Part shown: positions 36,783-45,778 of the stretch, piece by piece | Numbering within the stretch: position 1 is the first letter of the stretch | How the letters are laid out: the number at the start of each line of letters is the position of its first letter | Assembly: GCA_023807065.1 (NCBI GenBank) | Contig: JAJJLU010000002.1 | Span: 1-64,000, forward strand | Length of the DNA stretch: 64,000 bases | Direction of reading: 5' to 3' | DNA from: Isotricha intestinalis | Taxonomy: Eukaryota > Ciliophora > Litostomatea > Vestibuliferida > Isotrichidae | Notes under the pieces: generated by a model | What the model saw: the letters and a program-made list of their open reading frames with translations, nothing else | Databases searched by the model: none | What the model was told of the DNA's origin: nothing | Made by a program: the position numbers and the translations under genes

Positions 36783-39101
36783 TTAATCAACATCGCTATC
36801 TGAATCATCTTCTGAATCATCATCTTCATCATCATCCTTTTTTTCTATAATTTCTTCTTTATATTGCCATCTTTGGATTAAAATTTTAAGCATTTTTTTA
36901 AAAGGTAATTCTATAAAAGCATAAATATAAATTGAAAAAATGATAAGAAATGTTCCACAAACTAAAGAATAAAGAATAATATTAATATCCGAAAATAAAA
37001 TCCTAGCATCACTCATATAAATCACATTTAAAATTATAATATTAATGATTAAAATATAAGTAAAATAAAATTTATTTAACATTAACCATAAATTATTGCT
37101 TAAAAAATCAATAATTAAATTTAATCCTTTAATATAAAAAATAAGAGCAATTGAATGAATAATAATAACATAAATTTCATTATCAAAAATTAAAAATTTA
37201 TTTAAAAATGAATTTTGAATCATTTTGTCTAGATCTTCATCCATAAATATATAAATTGAACAAGAAATAAAGATAGCAATAATAATTTGAAAAAAAACAT
37301 AAAAAGAAATTAAATAATTACCACATGATTTATAATAATTAACTATTTTACAAGGAATTATTAAATAAGGTTTATTCTTAATTTCATTTGATTCATTTAT
37401 ATTTGAAACTACAATTCCTTTTTGAATGGTGAAATTAATTGAACCAAAAAACATTCCAATTAAAAAATAAGATAAATTAAAAATAGGATTTGTCATTAAT
37501 TTTCCATAATCAAAAAAATAATAAAAAATCGTAGGATAAAAATCACCCAAAATTAAACAAAAAATAATTTTAAACACATAAATAATCAAAGTTAAAAATA
37601 TTAAAAATTTATCATTTCTAAATTTAAATTTATAACAAAAAAAAAAAATAAAAGTTCCAATTAAAAAAAAAATAATTTCATTATTAACAATCCATAAATA
37701 ATCAAAAATATTTTGATCAATTCTTGAGCTTCTTTTAAAAGAAAAAGAAGGAATAAAAAGGAAAGATAAAAACAATTCCCAAATAGGAGGTTTATCACAA
37801 AAATATTCGCCAAAAAAAAACCAAACAGGATTATCAAACTTTTTGAATAAAGTAAAAAGAGAAAATTTACAAAACAAAATAACAAAGATGAGCATAAAAT
37901 ATTTATGACTTTGATATAAAATAAAAGGAATTAATTTCATATGTTTATCACTTTTATTATCAAAATAACACATTAATTTATAATTTAAACAATAACCAGA
38001 ACAAGAAAATAAAATTGAAGGACAAAATTTTATTCCAATTGTAAAAATAGGATAAATATAACTATTAAATAAATTAGATAAAGAAGATTTTCCAAGTAAT
38101 CTTAATGGAGAATTAAATAATGCAAAAAAAGTAAATCCTAAAATTAAAAGTAACATTGAAATTCCTCTTATTCCCTTTATATATGTTAAACCACTATAAT
38201 TATTTATTTTTGTATAGGTTAATTTAAAATTTAATAATTCTGATAAATTTTCTTTCCAATTAAAACATTCTTTTATTTCTTTATTTGCAAACTTTTTTCC
38301 TATTGATTGTCTTCTTTCTTTATTTTCAGAAAATGAAAAAAAAAATTGATATGTAAAAAATACAATTAATATATATATTAATAAAATAACAAAAGGAATT
38401 ATTTTTAAGAAATCTTTTAGTTCAAAATCCTTTGATTTTTCATTTAAGAGAATTCCTTTTACATTTTGTATTTTTTTTAAATCCAAAACATTATTTATAT
38501 TTAAAACAGTAGAAAAAAACATTGAAAATAAATCTTTTACAGAACAATTATCATTTTTTGGAATACATAATCCTAAAAAATACATTTGTTCATCAAAAGA
38601 AGAAGAATATTTTTTTGTTTCATTTGATTTATCAATAATAACTATAAAATATTGTGTATCTTGTTTTATAAATCTATAACTTTTTTTATAACATTGAGCA
38701 TATAATCCTAAATCATTTTTGTTTTTTGATGAATCACTTAATAATTTTAGATAATAAAAATTTGAAATTTCTTCTGTCTCGTTTCCAAATATTGATTGTA
38801 AATAATCTATACAGTTTTTTTTGATTGGAGCACTATCATTTTTTAATTTATCATAATTATTTAATAATCTTTGAAATTGTACTCTTAATATATCAAAAAG
38901 AATATCTATTGGTTCTTTAAAATTTTTATTTTCATTATTTAAGTCTTGAAGAACAACGTCCGTTAAATTATTATTTAAATCGTATTTTAATTGTAAATCT
39001 AATTCATTTGATTTTATTTTTGAAAATGAGATTATGATGAAAAATATTAAAAAGAAATATAAAATTTTGAAAGAATATAAAATTAGATTCGACATATACA
39101 A
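36783..39101 (-). CDS. NRF/acyltransferase-3 family membrane protein
   Basis: 772 residues. A signal or anchor helix (about 5-28) is followed by a lumenal domain (~30-240) with Cys and the GLYAQCYK block typical of the NRF N-terminal domain. Then come about ten membrane helices. The acyltransferase-3 start is visible as YSGLTYIKGIRGISMLLLIL (about 300), with further family-like features: FSCSGYCLNYKLM, then YFCDKPPIWELFLSFLFIPSF. The C-terminus is a long acidic tail (KKDDDEDDDSEDDSDSDVD). Animal NRF-6/NDG-4 proteins move or acylate lipids; the substrate here is unknown. The strict His of the first helix of bacterial relatives is not obvious (IRGI instead of L-R-x-x-A-x-x-x-V-x-x-x-H). Confidence 0.8.
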   Translation of the reverse strand: MYMSNLILYSFKILYFFLIFFIIISFSKIKSNELDLQLKYDLNNNLTDVVLQDLNNENKNFKEPIDILFDILRVQFQRLLNNYDKLKNDSAPIKKNCIDYLQSIFGNETEEISNFYYLKLLSDSSKNKNDLGLYAQCYKKSYRFIKQDTQYFIVIIDKSNETKKYSSSFDEQMYFLGLCIPKNDNCSVKDLFSMFFSTVLNINNVLDLKKIQNVKGILLNEKSKDFELKDFLKIIPFVILLIYILIVFFTYQFFFSFSENKERRQSIGKKFANKEIKECFNWKENLSELLNFKLTYTKINNYSGLTYIKGIRGISMLLLILGFTFFALFNSPLRLLGKSSLSNLFNSYIYPIFTIGIKFCPSILFSCSGYCLNYKLMCYFDNKSDKHMKLIPFILYQSHKYFMLIFVILFCKFSLFTLFKKFDNPVWFFFGEYFCDKPPIWELFLSFLFIPSFSFKRSSRIDQNIFDYLWIVNNEIIFFLIGTFIFFFCYKFKFRNDKFLIFLTLIIYVFKIIFCLILGDFYPTIFYYFFDYGKLMTNPIFNLSYFLIGMFFGSINFTIQKGIVVSNINESNEIKNKPYLIIPCKIVNYYKSCGNYLISFYVFFQIIIAIFISCSIYIFMDEDLDKMIQNSFLNKFLIFDNEIYVIIIHSIALIFYIKGLNLIIDFLSNNLWLMLNKFYFTYILIINIIILNVIYMSDARILFSDINIILYSLVCGTFLIIFSIYIYAFIELPFKKMLKILIQRWQYKEEIIEKKDDDEDDDSEDDSDSDVD

Positions 39102-39676
39102 TCAACAATAAAAATTAAAAAAAATAACACAAAAAAAAAGTGAAATTAAATAAAATATAGAAAAATATCAAAAATAAATATTAAAAAATATAAATTACTT
39201 TCTCAAATAAAAAATAATAAAAACATGAAGCAAAACATATTTATTTAAATTGAAATGAAAGAGAAGAATCAATAATAAATAGTGGAAAATATTATATTGT
39301 ATTTAATATTCTAAAAATACAAATTAAATTTTAAGGAATTAAAAAAATAATAAATGTATATTCCAATTTTTCCTTGTTGAGTCATATGAAATCATCTGAT
39401 TGATGAATATATATAACTCATAAATATTTGTTAAAATAAATTAATATTTTTAACAAAATTAAGGGATTGTGGAGTAAGTAAATAAAAAAATGTTTATTTA
39501 TTTTTTAAAAAATTATATCAAATTTATATATTATTTTGGGTTTTTGAAATTATAAAAAAAAAATTTTTTTTATTGCTAATATTTTTCTTATCGAATTGTT
39601 TACAATTTTTTTTTCTATAGACTTTTATTCATAATAAAAAAAATTAATACTAATATCTCCTAAATAATAAAAAATA
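39102..39676. other. Intergenic spacer
   Basis: 575 bp of AT-rich DNA between two minus-strand genes. Nothing coding, repeated or RNA-like was recognised. Confidence 0.4.
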
Positions 39677-40753
39677 TTAATCATTTTTTTTAATTACAAC
39701 AATTTTAGAAGGAATACTATTATTAGAATTATAATTATTACCATTATTTGAGATTTTATTTGAATTTCGTAAATTTAAACTTACGAATTTATCACTTAAA
39801 GTTTTTTGGTTGAAAGAATTATTTAATTTATTTTTTCCTTTACTCTTTCTATTATAAATTTCTTCCATTTGAATTTGCTCATCGTTTTCTAATTTTTCAT
39901 AATTATCAACAACATTTTTATATTTAGAAATTAAATATTTTGCAAAAGGAGTTACTTTATTTTTTTTTTCTTCAAAATCATATGAAAATTTTTCATTGTT
40001 AAAAATATTATTTATAATATTATTTTTTTTATATTTTTCTTTTAAAGCACTTTTACTTCTTTGAAAAATATTTGGAGATGATTTATTTAAATTTTGACTA
40101 TAACGCAAATTAATATAATGTTTTTTATTTGAATTTATTTGAGTAGTTAAAAAAGAATTATTTGGTAAAGTATAATAATTATCTAAAGACATATTTATTA
40201 TTTTTTCATTAATTTTCTTTTTTGATAATTGTTGACTTATTTTTGATTTTATTCCGTTAATTATTTTTGGTAAATTATTTTTGGTTTTTTCAATGGAATT
40301 TTTTTTATTTTTTTTTATTTCTTTTTTATTATCTTGTTTTGAAAAATTTAACTTTGAATTAATAGAATTATCCTTCTTTTTTTTCGAAGAAATTGAAAAT
40401 GAATTTTTATTTGGTGTATTATATAACTTATTTAATATTGAAAATGAATTTTGATGATTGTAATTTAATATAAATTTTCTTTCATTTATAAATGATAATA
40501 AATTTGCAATATTTTTTGAAAGAATTGATAAGTTTGACTGGATTAATTCATTTATTTTATTTTCTTCTTCTTCTTTTATTATTTGAATCAAAAAATTTAA
40601 TTGTGATATTAATGTAGATGTTAATGATGATAAAAAATTTTGTTTAAATTCATTTAAAGTTGGATTTAATATCATAGTTACTGTATTATAAGATGATATT
40701 AAATGGTTATAATGTTGTTCTATTAATGAAAAGTTTGAATTTTCAGAATTCAT
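39677..40753 (-). CDS. Hypothetical basic protein
   Basis: 358 residues. Residues 1-100 look like a folded helical segment (SLIEQHYNHLISSYNTVTMI, then LIQIIKEEEENKINELIQSN). The remainder is Ser/Asn/Lys-rich and probably disordered, with a central GIKSKISQQLSKKKINEK and a terminal SIPSKIVVIKKND. No family recognised. It lies downstream of the microexon protease gene on the same strand, 392 bp away. Confidence 0.55.
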   Translation of the reverse strand: MNSENSNFSLIEQHYNHLISSYNTVTMILNPTLNEFKQNFLSSLTSTLISQLNFLIQIIKEEEENKINELIQSNLSILSKNIANLLSFINERKFILNYNHQNSFSILNKLYNTPNKNSFSISSKKKKDNSINSKLNFSKQDNKKEIKKNKKNSIEKTKNNLPKIINGIKSKISQQLSKKKINEKIINMSLDNYYTLPNNSFLTTQINSNKKHYINLRYSQNLNKSSPNIFQRSKSALKEKYKKNNIINNIFNNEKFSYDFEEKKNKVTPFAKYLISKYKNVVDNYEKLENDEQIQMEEIYNRKSKGKNKLNNSFNQKTLSDKFVSLNLRNSNKISNNGNNYNSNNSIPSKIVVIKKND

Positions 40754-41145
40754 TTATTTTTGTTTTTTAAACTTATAATTATTTATAAAAAAATAAAATT
40801 AATTAAAATATTTTTTGTATTTGATATTTTAATATTAAATCAATATAACTTCATTAAGACAAATATATATAATTTCAAAACTTCTTATTTTAAAATTAAT
40901 AGTTGCTAATTTTATAAAATAATTAAATTAATTTATATAAAGCATAATAAATAGGTAAATTGAATTTAAGATTATAGTTTAAAAAAGAAAAAAATAATAT
41001 ATTTTATTAACATAAATATTAATATATAATTTTTTAATAACTTCAAGTAATTGTAAAATTTTAGTAATAAAAAATTAAAGAAAATCTTATATCAAAAAAT
41101 GATAATTTGAAAATAAGAATTTTTGATTTTAATATTAAAGAAATT
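40754..41145. other. Spacer downstream of the microexon protease gene
   Basis: About 390 bp of AT-rich DNA between the TGA of the protease gene (41146-41148, minus) and the start of the next minus-strand gene. No further AG-NNN-GT units occur here, so the microexon array has a sharp 3' end. Confidence 0.45.
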
Positions 41146-43334
41146 TCAATCTTTTTGTAGAAAAAATGAATATCTAAAAATAAACATAAATATTATACTC
41201 ACTATAATGAATATTATAAAATATTAACCATCTAAAAAAGGTAAAAAATAAGTTACTTTCTACAATTATAAATTATATTACGAACTAAATTGAGAAATAT
41301 AATTTACCATCTATTTTTTATTTATTTTTTTATACTTACTATTAAATATATTTCTTTTATGTTTTACCGACTAACATTATATTATTATACAAACTAATAT
41401 TAATCTTTTTATATTCTTTACGCACTATAATATAATAAAAAAACTAAAATTCAAACAGTCTATAATTTATATAATTAAATTTTTTTTACTTACTATATTA
41501 TTTTTATTTTAAGAATGACTTTCTGTGATTTTATTATATCTTTTACTTTCTGTAATATTATTATTTAATTCTAACTGTCTAAAATAGGATAATTTCCATA
41601 TATTTACAGACTAAATATTTAAATTTTATTTTATACAATCTATGATGTTTATTATTTTATTTCTGACTTACTATAAATAAAATTAAATTTATTTCTTACT
41701 AACTTTAAGAATATTATCAATTATTTCTTACAAACTATAATAATATTTGTTAATTTATTTCTAACGAACTAAATTATTTTTCTTCAATTTTCTTACAATC
41801 TAAAATATTATGAGTTCAAATTATACCCACTATTATATTAGTAAATTTATTACATTCTTATGAAATTTTTTTATTTTTTTCTTACGTTCTAAAAGAATAT
41901 TATTAATTAATTTTTACAAACTATAATCATTTCAATTCATATTTTACCGGCTATAATATTATTATTTATTTTATACTTCCTAAAATTTTTAATTTCTTAT
42001 TTACAGACTAGATATTTTATTTTTTTTTTTACTCACTGAAGAAATTATAATTTTTACTTACGGCCTAAATATAATTCTTATTAATGTTTTACTCACTAAT
42101 AAATCATTAATTTATTATTTACTCTCTTAAATAAATTTTATTTATTTTTACAGACTGTAATATTATTATCTTTTTTATTACTAACTTTTATATAATCAAT
42201 TATTATTTTTTACAGTCTGAAAATCAATATTAATAAATTTTTACAGTCTATAATATTTTTCATTTTTATTAATTACGAACTTAATAATTTATTTTTTTTT
42301 ACTTCCTATATAAATATTATAATATTGATATTTCTTACCCACAACAATTATTTTTTATTTTTTTTATTTACTTACTATATTTTATTGTTAATCCTTACAA
42401 ACTTTTATTATTTAGTATCTTACCAAAATTCTTTATTTTCTTCAAATTGATCTTCTTCATATAAAGGATAATCTTTATTATTATATTCATAACTTCCAAT
42501 TGGTTGAAATTTTATGGTTTTGCTTTTTTTAAAAATCTTTCTGGGATCTTTGTCTTCTTTTTTTGTGTTCATCATTAAATTAGTTCTATAAAAATCAGCA
42601 GGATTATTAGAAAGTCTTCTTTCACTTAATATTTTTTTTTTTTCTTTATAATTAAAAAATTGTTTTTCAATATCTTCAATAATATGTTTCATTAAAATTC
42701 CTTTGTTTAAATTTTTCTCTTTTCCACAATGAATACCAATAATTTTTAAATTTCTTGTATCTAAACATATAGGAGAACCAGAAGAACCACTTTCAGTACT
42801 AATTGAATGAATTATTTGATATTCATTTTGAATTTTATTTAAATATCCTTCTGCAAATGAAACTCCATTTCCTCCTGGATTTTGTATAATAACAAATTCA
42901 TCATTTATATATTCTTCTTCTGGATTATCAATATCAATATTTTTTTCTACTTTAAAAAAATTATTAAAATTATCTTTATCTAATATTTCAATTGCTGTGT
43001 AATCATATTTTAAACTTGTGCTAAAAAATCTATTTTTAGGATTTATTTCTTTTATTTCTTTTTCATATTCTATTTTTATTGGTGAATCTTTTTTGTCTAT
43101 AATATGATTATTTGTAAATAGAAATTTCATTAATTCAATTTTTTTGTCAAAATTATTTCTTATTTTTAATTCACAAAAAAAACCAGTTCCACTTGTTTCA
43201 TTAACCATTATTTTACAAATTGCAGAAAATTTTTTTTTATATCTTTCAACTGCTCTTGCATTTATTGGTTTTTGGTTATTGATAATTAATTCTGGTTTAA
43301 AATTATTTTGTTTGTTTTTCTTCATTTTTTTCAA
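41146..43334 (-). CDS. Trypsin-like peptidase with zinc-ribbon tail encoded by 41 microexons
   Basis: Exon 1 is 43334-42424 (303 codons plus two bases). It carries a trypsin-like/HtrA-type peptidase with a plausible triad: His77 in FLFTNNHII, Asp111 in KYDYTAIEI and Ser185 in SGSSGSP. A basic linker and PIG ... LYEEDQFEENKEF follow. Left unspliced, the frame stops at once (TGG TAA, 42420-42425). With the array of microexons and the last exon 41173-41146 (28 nt, stop TGA), the product is 354 aa. Its tail begins CFNCG and ends RKCSKCEYSFFLQKD: C-x2-C, 34 residues, C-x2-C. Only the reading phase set by exon 1 is open through the array; the other two meet stops. No signal peptide is seen, so it is probably cytosolic. 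Substrate unknown. Confidence 0.85.
41174..42423 (-). other. Microexon array B: 42 introns of 20-33 bp around 3-nt exons
   Basis: Read on the minus strand, AG-NNN-GT(A/T/C) recurs about every 30 bp. Left ends of the microexons, 5' to 3', are 42399, 42372, 42339 (6 nt), 42303, 42277, 42245, 42214, 42182, 42152, 42123, 42093, 42062, 42033, 42005, 41977, 41948, 41918, 41886, 41854, 41827, 41797, 41766, 41732, 41700, 41668, 41637, 41608, 41576, 41547, 41520, 41490, 41457, 41422, 41391, 41368, 41336, 41308, 41282, 41257, 41229 and 41199. The shortest intron is 20 bp (41371-41390). Most donors are GTAA; GTAT, GTTA, GTCA and GTTT also occur. All acceptors are AG except the one before the 6-nt exon, which reads TTG. 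Every intron is phase 2. Introns are nearly pure A/T; the exons are visibly richer in G and C. Confidence 0.85.
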
Positions 43335-43542
43335 TAAACAAACTTATTTTTTTTTAGTGTTAATAATTTTGTTTAAACTAATTTTTTATTTTATATTTTA
43401 ATATTTTTATTATTTTATTTAATATATTATTATAACAAAATACTTGAAAATATTTTACTTATGAAAAAATAATCAAGTAAAATAATATATAATAATTACA
43501 TGAAATATTTTATAACAAACATTAAATATTATCAAATAATTT

Positions 43543-44400
43543 TCATTTATTTATTTCAAATTCATTTACATCAAAATCAAAAGTTATTTTTTCACATAAT
43601 TCATTTAAACCATAATTATTTTTAACAGAAATTTCAAAATGAGAAATTTGATTATCATTACAATAATTAATAATATTTTCATTATTATTTCCTAAATCTT
43701 TTTTATTTCCAATAAAAATAATATTAGACAATTCATGATTATTTTTCATTTTATTTTTTAAATTATTTTCATATATTTCTTTAATAAAAATAAAAGAATC
43801 TTGATTATTTATTTCATATATTAAAATATAATAATCAATTTGACTTTGAAACATTTCTTTTAAATTTTCAAATAAAGGAATATGAAAACTAATATTATAT
43901 AATCTATTATTTAAATTAACTCTAGAAAGATAATTTTCATCATTTTTACTTTCAATATAATTGTCTTTAAATTTATCTTTACTAATTTTTGAACCAAATG
44001 AACTTTTTCCAACTTTATGATCTCCAATTAATAAAATATTAATATATGTTCTATTTAAAAAAACAGATCTTCTTTCAACAGTATGACTTTTTACTTTTTT
44101 TCTTATAACATTATTAAAAGAATTATTGGTATTTTTTGAATTTGGAGATAAACTTTTATTTTCGAAAATTTTACTTTGAGGAGAATTTATTGATGTTCTT
44201 TCTTCTGTTGTTTTTGAATTTCTTTTATTTCCTTTTATAAAAGAAGTCGTTCTTCCTAATTTTTGCTTTTTATTTTTTTTCTGAAATTTTTCCTTTTTTG
44301 TTGTTTGTTGTGTACTTTCAATTTCATTTACTTTTATTATATTTTTATCTTCTATTATTTCATTTCTTTGATGACAATAACATAAATTTGCATTTCCCAT
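43543..44400 (-). CDS. Lipid-anchored Ras-like GTPase, divergent
   Basis: 285 residues. The start MGNANLCYCHQ has Gly2 for myristoylation and nearby cysteines for palmitoylation. Residues ~20-115 are a basic disordered extension. A Ras/Rab-like G domain follows: P-loop LLIGDHKVGKSSF (about 123-135), GNKKDL for guanine recognition and EISVKNNYG in place of the usual SAK. The switch II motif DTAGQE is missing (PLFENLKEMFQSQ at its place), which suggests altered or absent GTP hydrolysis. The C-terminus lacks prenylation cysteines, consistent with anchoring at the N-terminus. It ends with TGA. Confidence 0.8.
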   Translation of the reverse strand: MGNANLCYCHQRNEIIEDKNIIKVNEIESTQQTTKKEKFQKKNKKQKLGRTTSFIKGNKRNSKTTEERTSINSPQSKIFENKSLSPNSKNTNNSFNNVIRKKVKSHTVERRSVFLNRTYINILLIGDHKVGKSSFGSKISKDKFKDNYIESKNDENYLSRVNLNNRLYNISFHIPLFENLKEMFQSQIDYYILIYEINNQDSFIFIKEIYENNLKNKMKNNHELSNIIFIGNKKDLGNNNENIINYCNDNQISHFEISVKNNYGLNELCEKITFDFDVNEFEINK

Positions 44401-44504
44401 TATAATATTTTTTATTGTTTAAATTATAAAATAATTATTATTTTTAATTAATATATAACAATACTTTATAAATTTTGTTTATAAAATATAAAAAATTATT
44501 ATTT

Positions 44505-45635
44505 TTAAGAATCGATTTCTAATTCATATTCAATTATTAAATCTCTGTATTTATTTTTAAAATGCGAAGATGACATTTCTGTTAATGAATTAGGTCTTTT
44601 TTCATTTATTTTTAATTTTTTATTTTTTATCAAATGATATAATAATTGTTTTTGTGTTAATCTATTTAAAATTTCTGAGTTTGTTACAACTAATTGATTT
44701 ATATTATTTGTTAATTTTGTTGATTTTATTATTTCTATTTTTTTTATTTTCTTATTTTTATATGAATATATCCTTTGAAAATCGTTTATTACTGTATTAT
44801 TTTTTTTATTATTTATATTATCATTATTGTCTGAATTGTTAAATAATAAATTACTATTATTTACAGAAATAGAATTTGATTTTTTAATATGGTTTTTTTT
44901 TATAGACTTTATATTACTATTATTATTATTTAATTTATCTACTTTTGTTTGTTTTATATTCGAAAATATTAATTTTTCATTGTTTTTTAAAATATTTGAG
45001 TCTGATATAAATTTATTAAATGAATTAATTTCTTTATTTATATTATTTTCAGTATTAATTCTTTTACTTGATATAATATTTTTTGATAAATCATTTGTGT
45101 TATTCTTACTTTTTGAATTATAATTAAAGGAAGAAGAATAAATTTTTCTTTTTATATCTGCTGAAAATACTCTTTTAACTTTTAAATTTTTATTTTTTTC
45201 AATATTTTTTTTTGGATATTTATCATTATTCTTTTTTAATTCTTCCTTTGTTTCTTTAATAAATTTCTTTTTATTCAAATTTTTCTTTTCTAAAGAATTA
45301 CTTTGAGTAAAATTTTTTTTTTGAAAATCCATTGAACTTACTTTCGAACAATTATTATATATTAGAAATTTTTTATTAATATTTCTTGAAGATATTACTT
45401 TATTAATATCTTCTCTTGCTTTATTATAGTATTTATTTTTTTTCTTTTCTAAAAAAGAATCTATCCAATTATTTGAATTATTATTTAAATGAAAACTTCT
45501 TTTGATTGGTGTTTTCTCAATATTTTCATTTAATATATTCTTTTTATCTTCTTTTTTTTTTGTTCTTTTTGATAAAAATTTTTCAAGAAATCTTTTTGAA
45601 GAAATTTCATTATATTTTTCATAAAATTTCTTCAT
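44505..45635 (-). CDS. Hypothetical Lys/Asn/Ser-rich protein
   Basis: 376 residues, highly basic and of low complexity. The N-terminus MKKFYEKYNEISSKRFLEKF may be helical, and the C-terminal ~60 residues (LTQKQLLYHLIKNKKLKINE then SSSHFKNKYRDLIIEYELEI) look more ordered. No family recognised. It lies 104 bp upstream of the Ras-like gene on the same strand and probably has its own promoter. Confidence 0.5.
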   Translation of the reverse strand: MKKFYEKYNEISSKRFLEKFLSKRTKKKEDKKNILNENIEKTPIKRSFHLNNNSNNWIDSFLEKKKNKYYNKAREDINKVISSRNINKKFLIYNNCSKVSSMDFQKKNFTQSNSLEKKNLNKKKFIKETKEELKKNNDKYPKKNIEKNKNLKVKRVFSADIKRKIYSSSFNYNSKSKNNTNDLSKNIISSKRINTENNINKEINSFNKFISDSNILKNNEKLIFSNIKQTKVDKLNNNNSNIKSIKKNHIKKSNSISVNNSNLLFNNSDNNDNINNKKNNTVINDFQRIYSYKNKKIKKIEIIKSTKLTNNINQLVVTNSEILNRLTQKQLLYHLIKNKKLKINEKRPNSLTEMSSSHFKNKYRDLIIEYELEIDS

Positions 45636-45778
45636 TTAAAAAAATAACAATAAAACTTATAAAAAAATAAATAAAAAATAAAAGAAAATAATAACTTCAA
45701 AACTAAAAATTCAAATAAATAAATATTTTAAAAATAAATTCTACTATGAAATTAAAGAAAATAAAAAAAGAATATACA

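Noticed and set aside
41174..42423. Array elements as unexcised internal eliminated sequences (IES) of a ciliate micronuclear genome
   Set aside because: Sizes near 27 bp fit short IESs, but boundaries are GT...AG as in the other introns here, not TA...TA, and neighbouring genes contain no such inserts. It remains the main alternative to test by comparing germline and somatic DNA.
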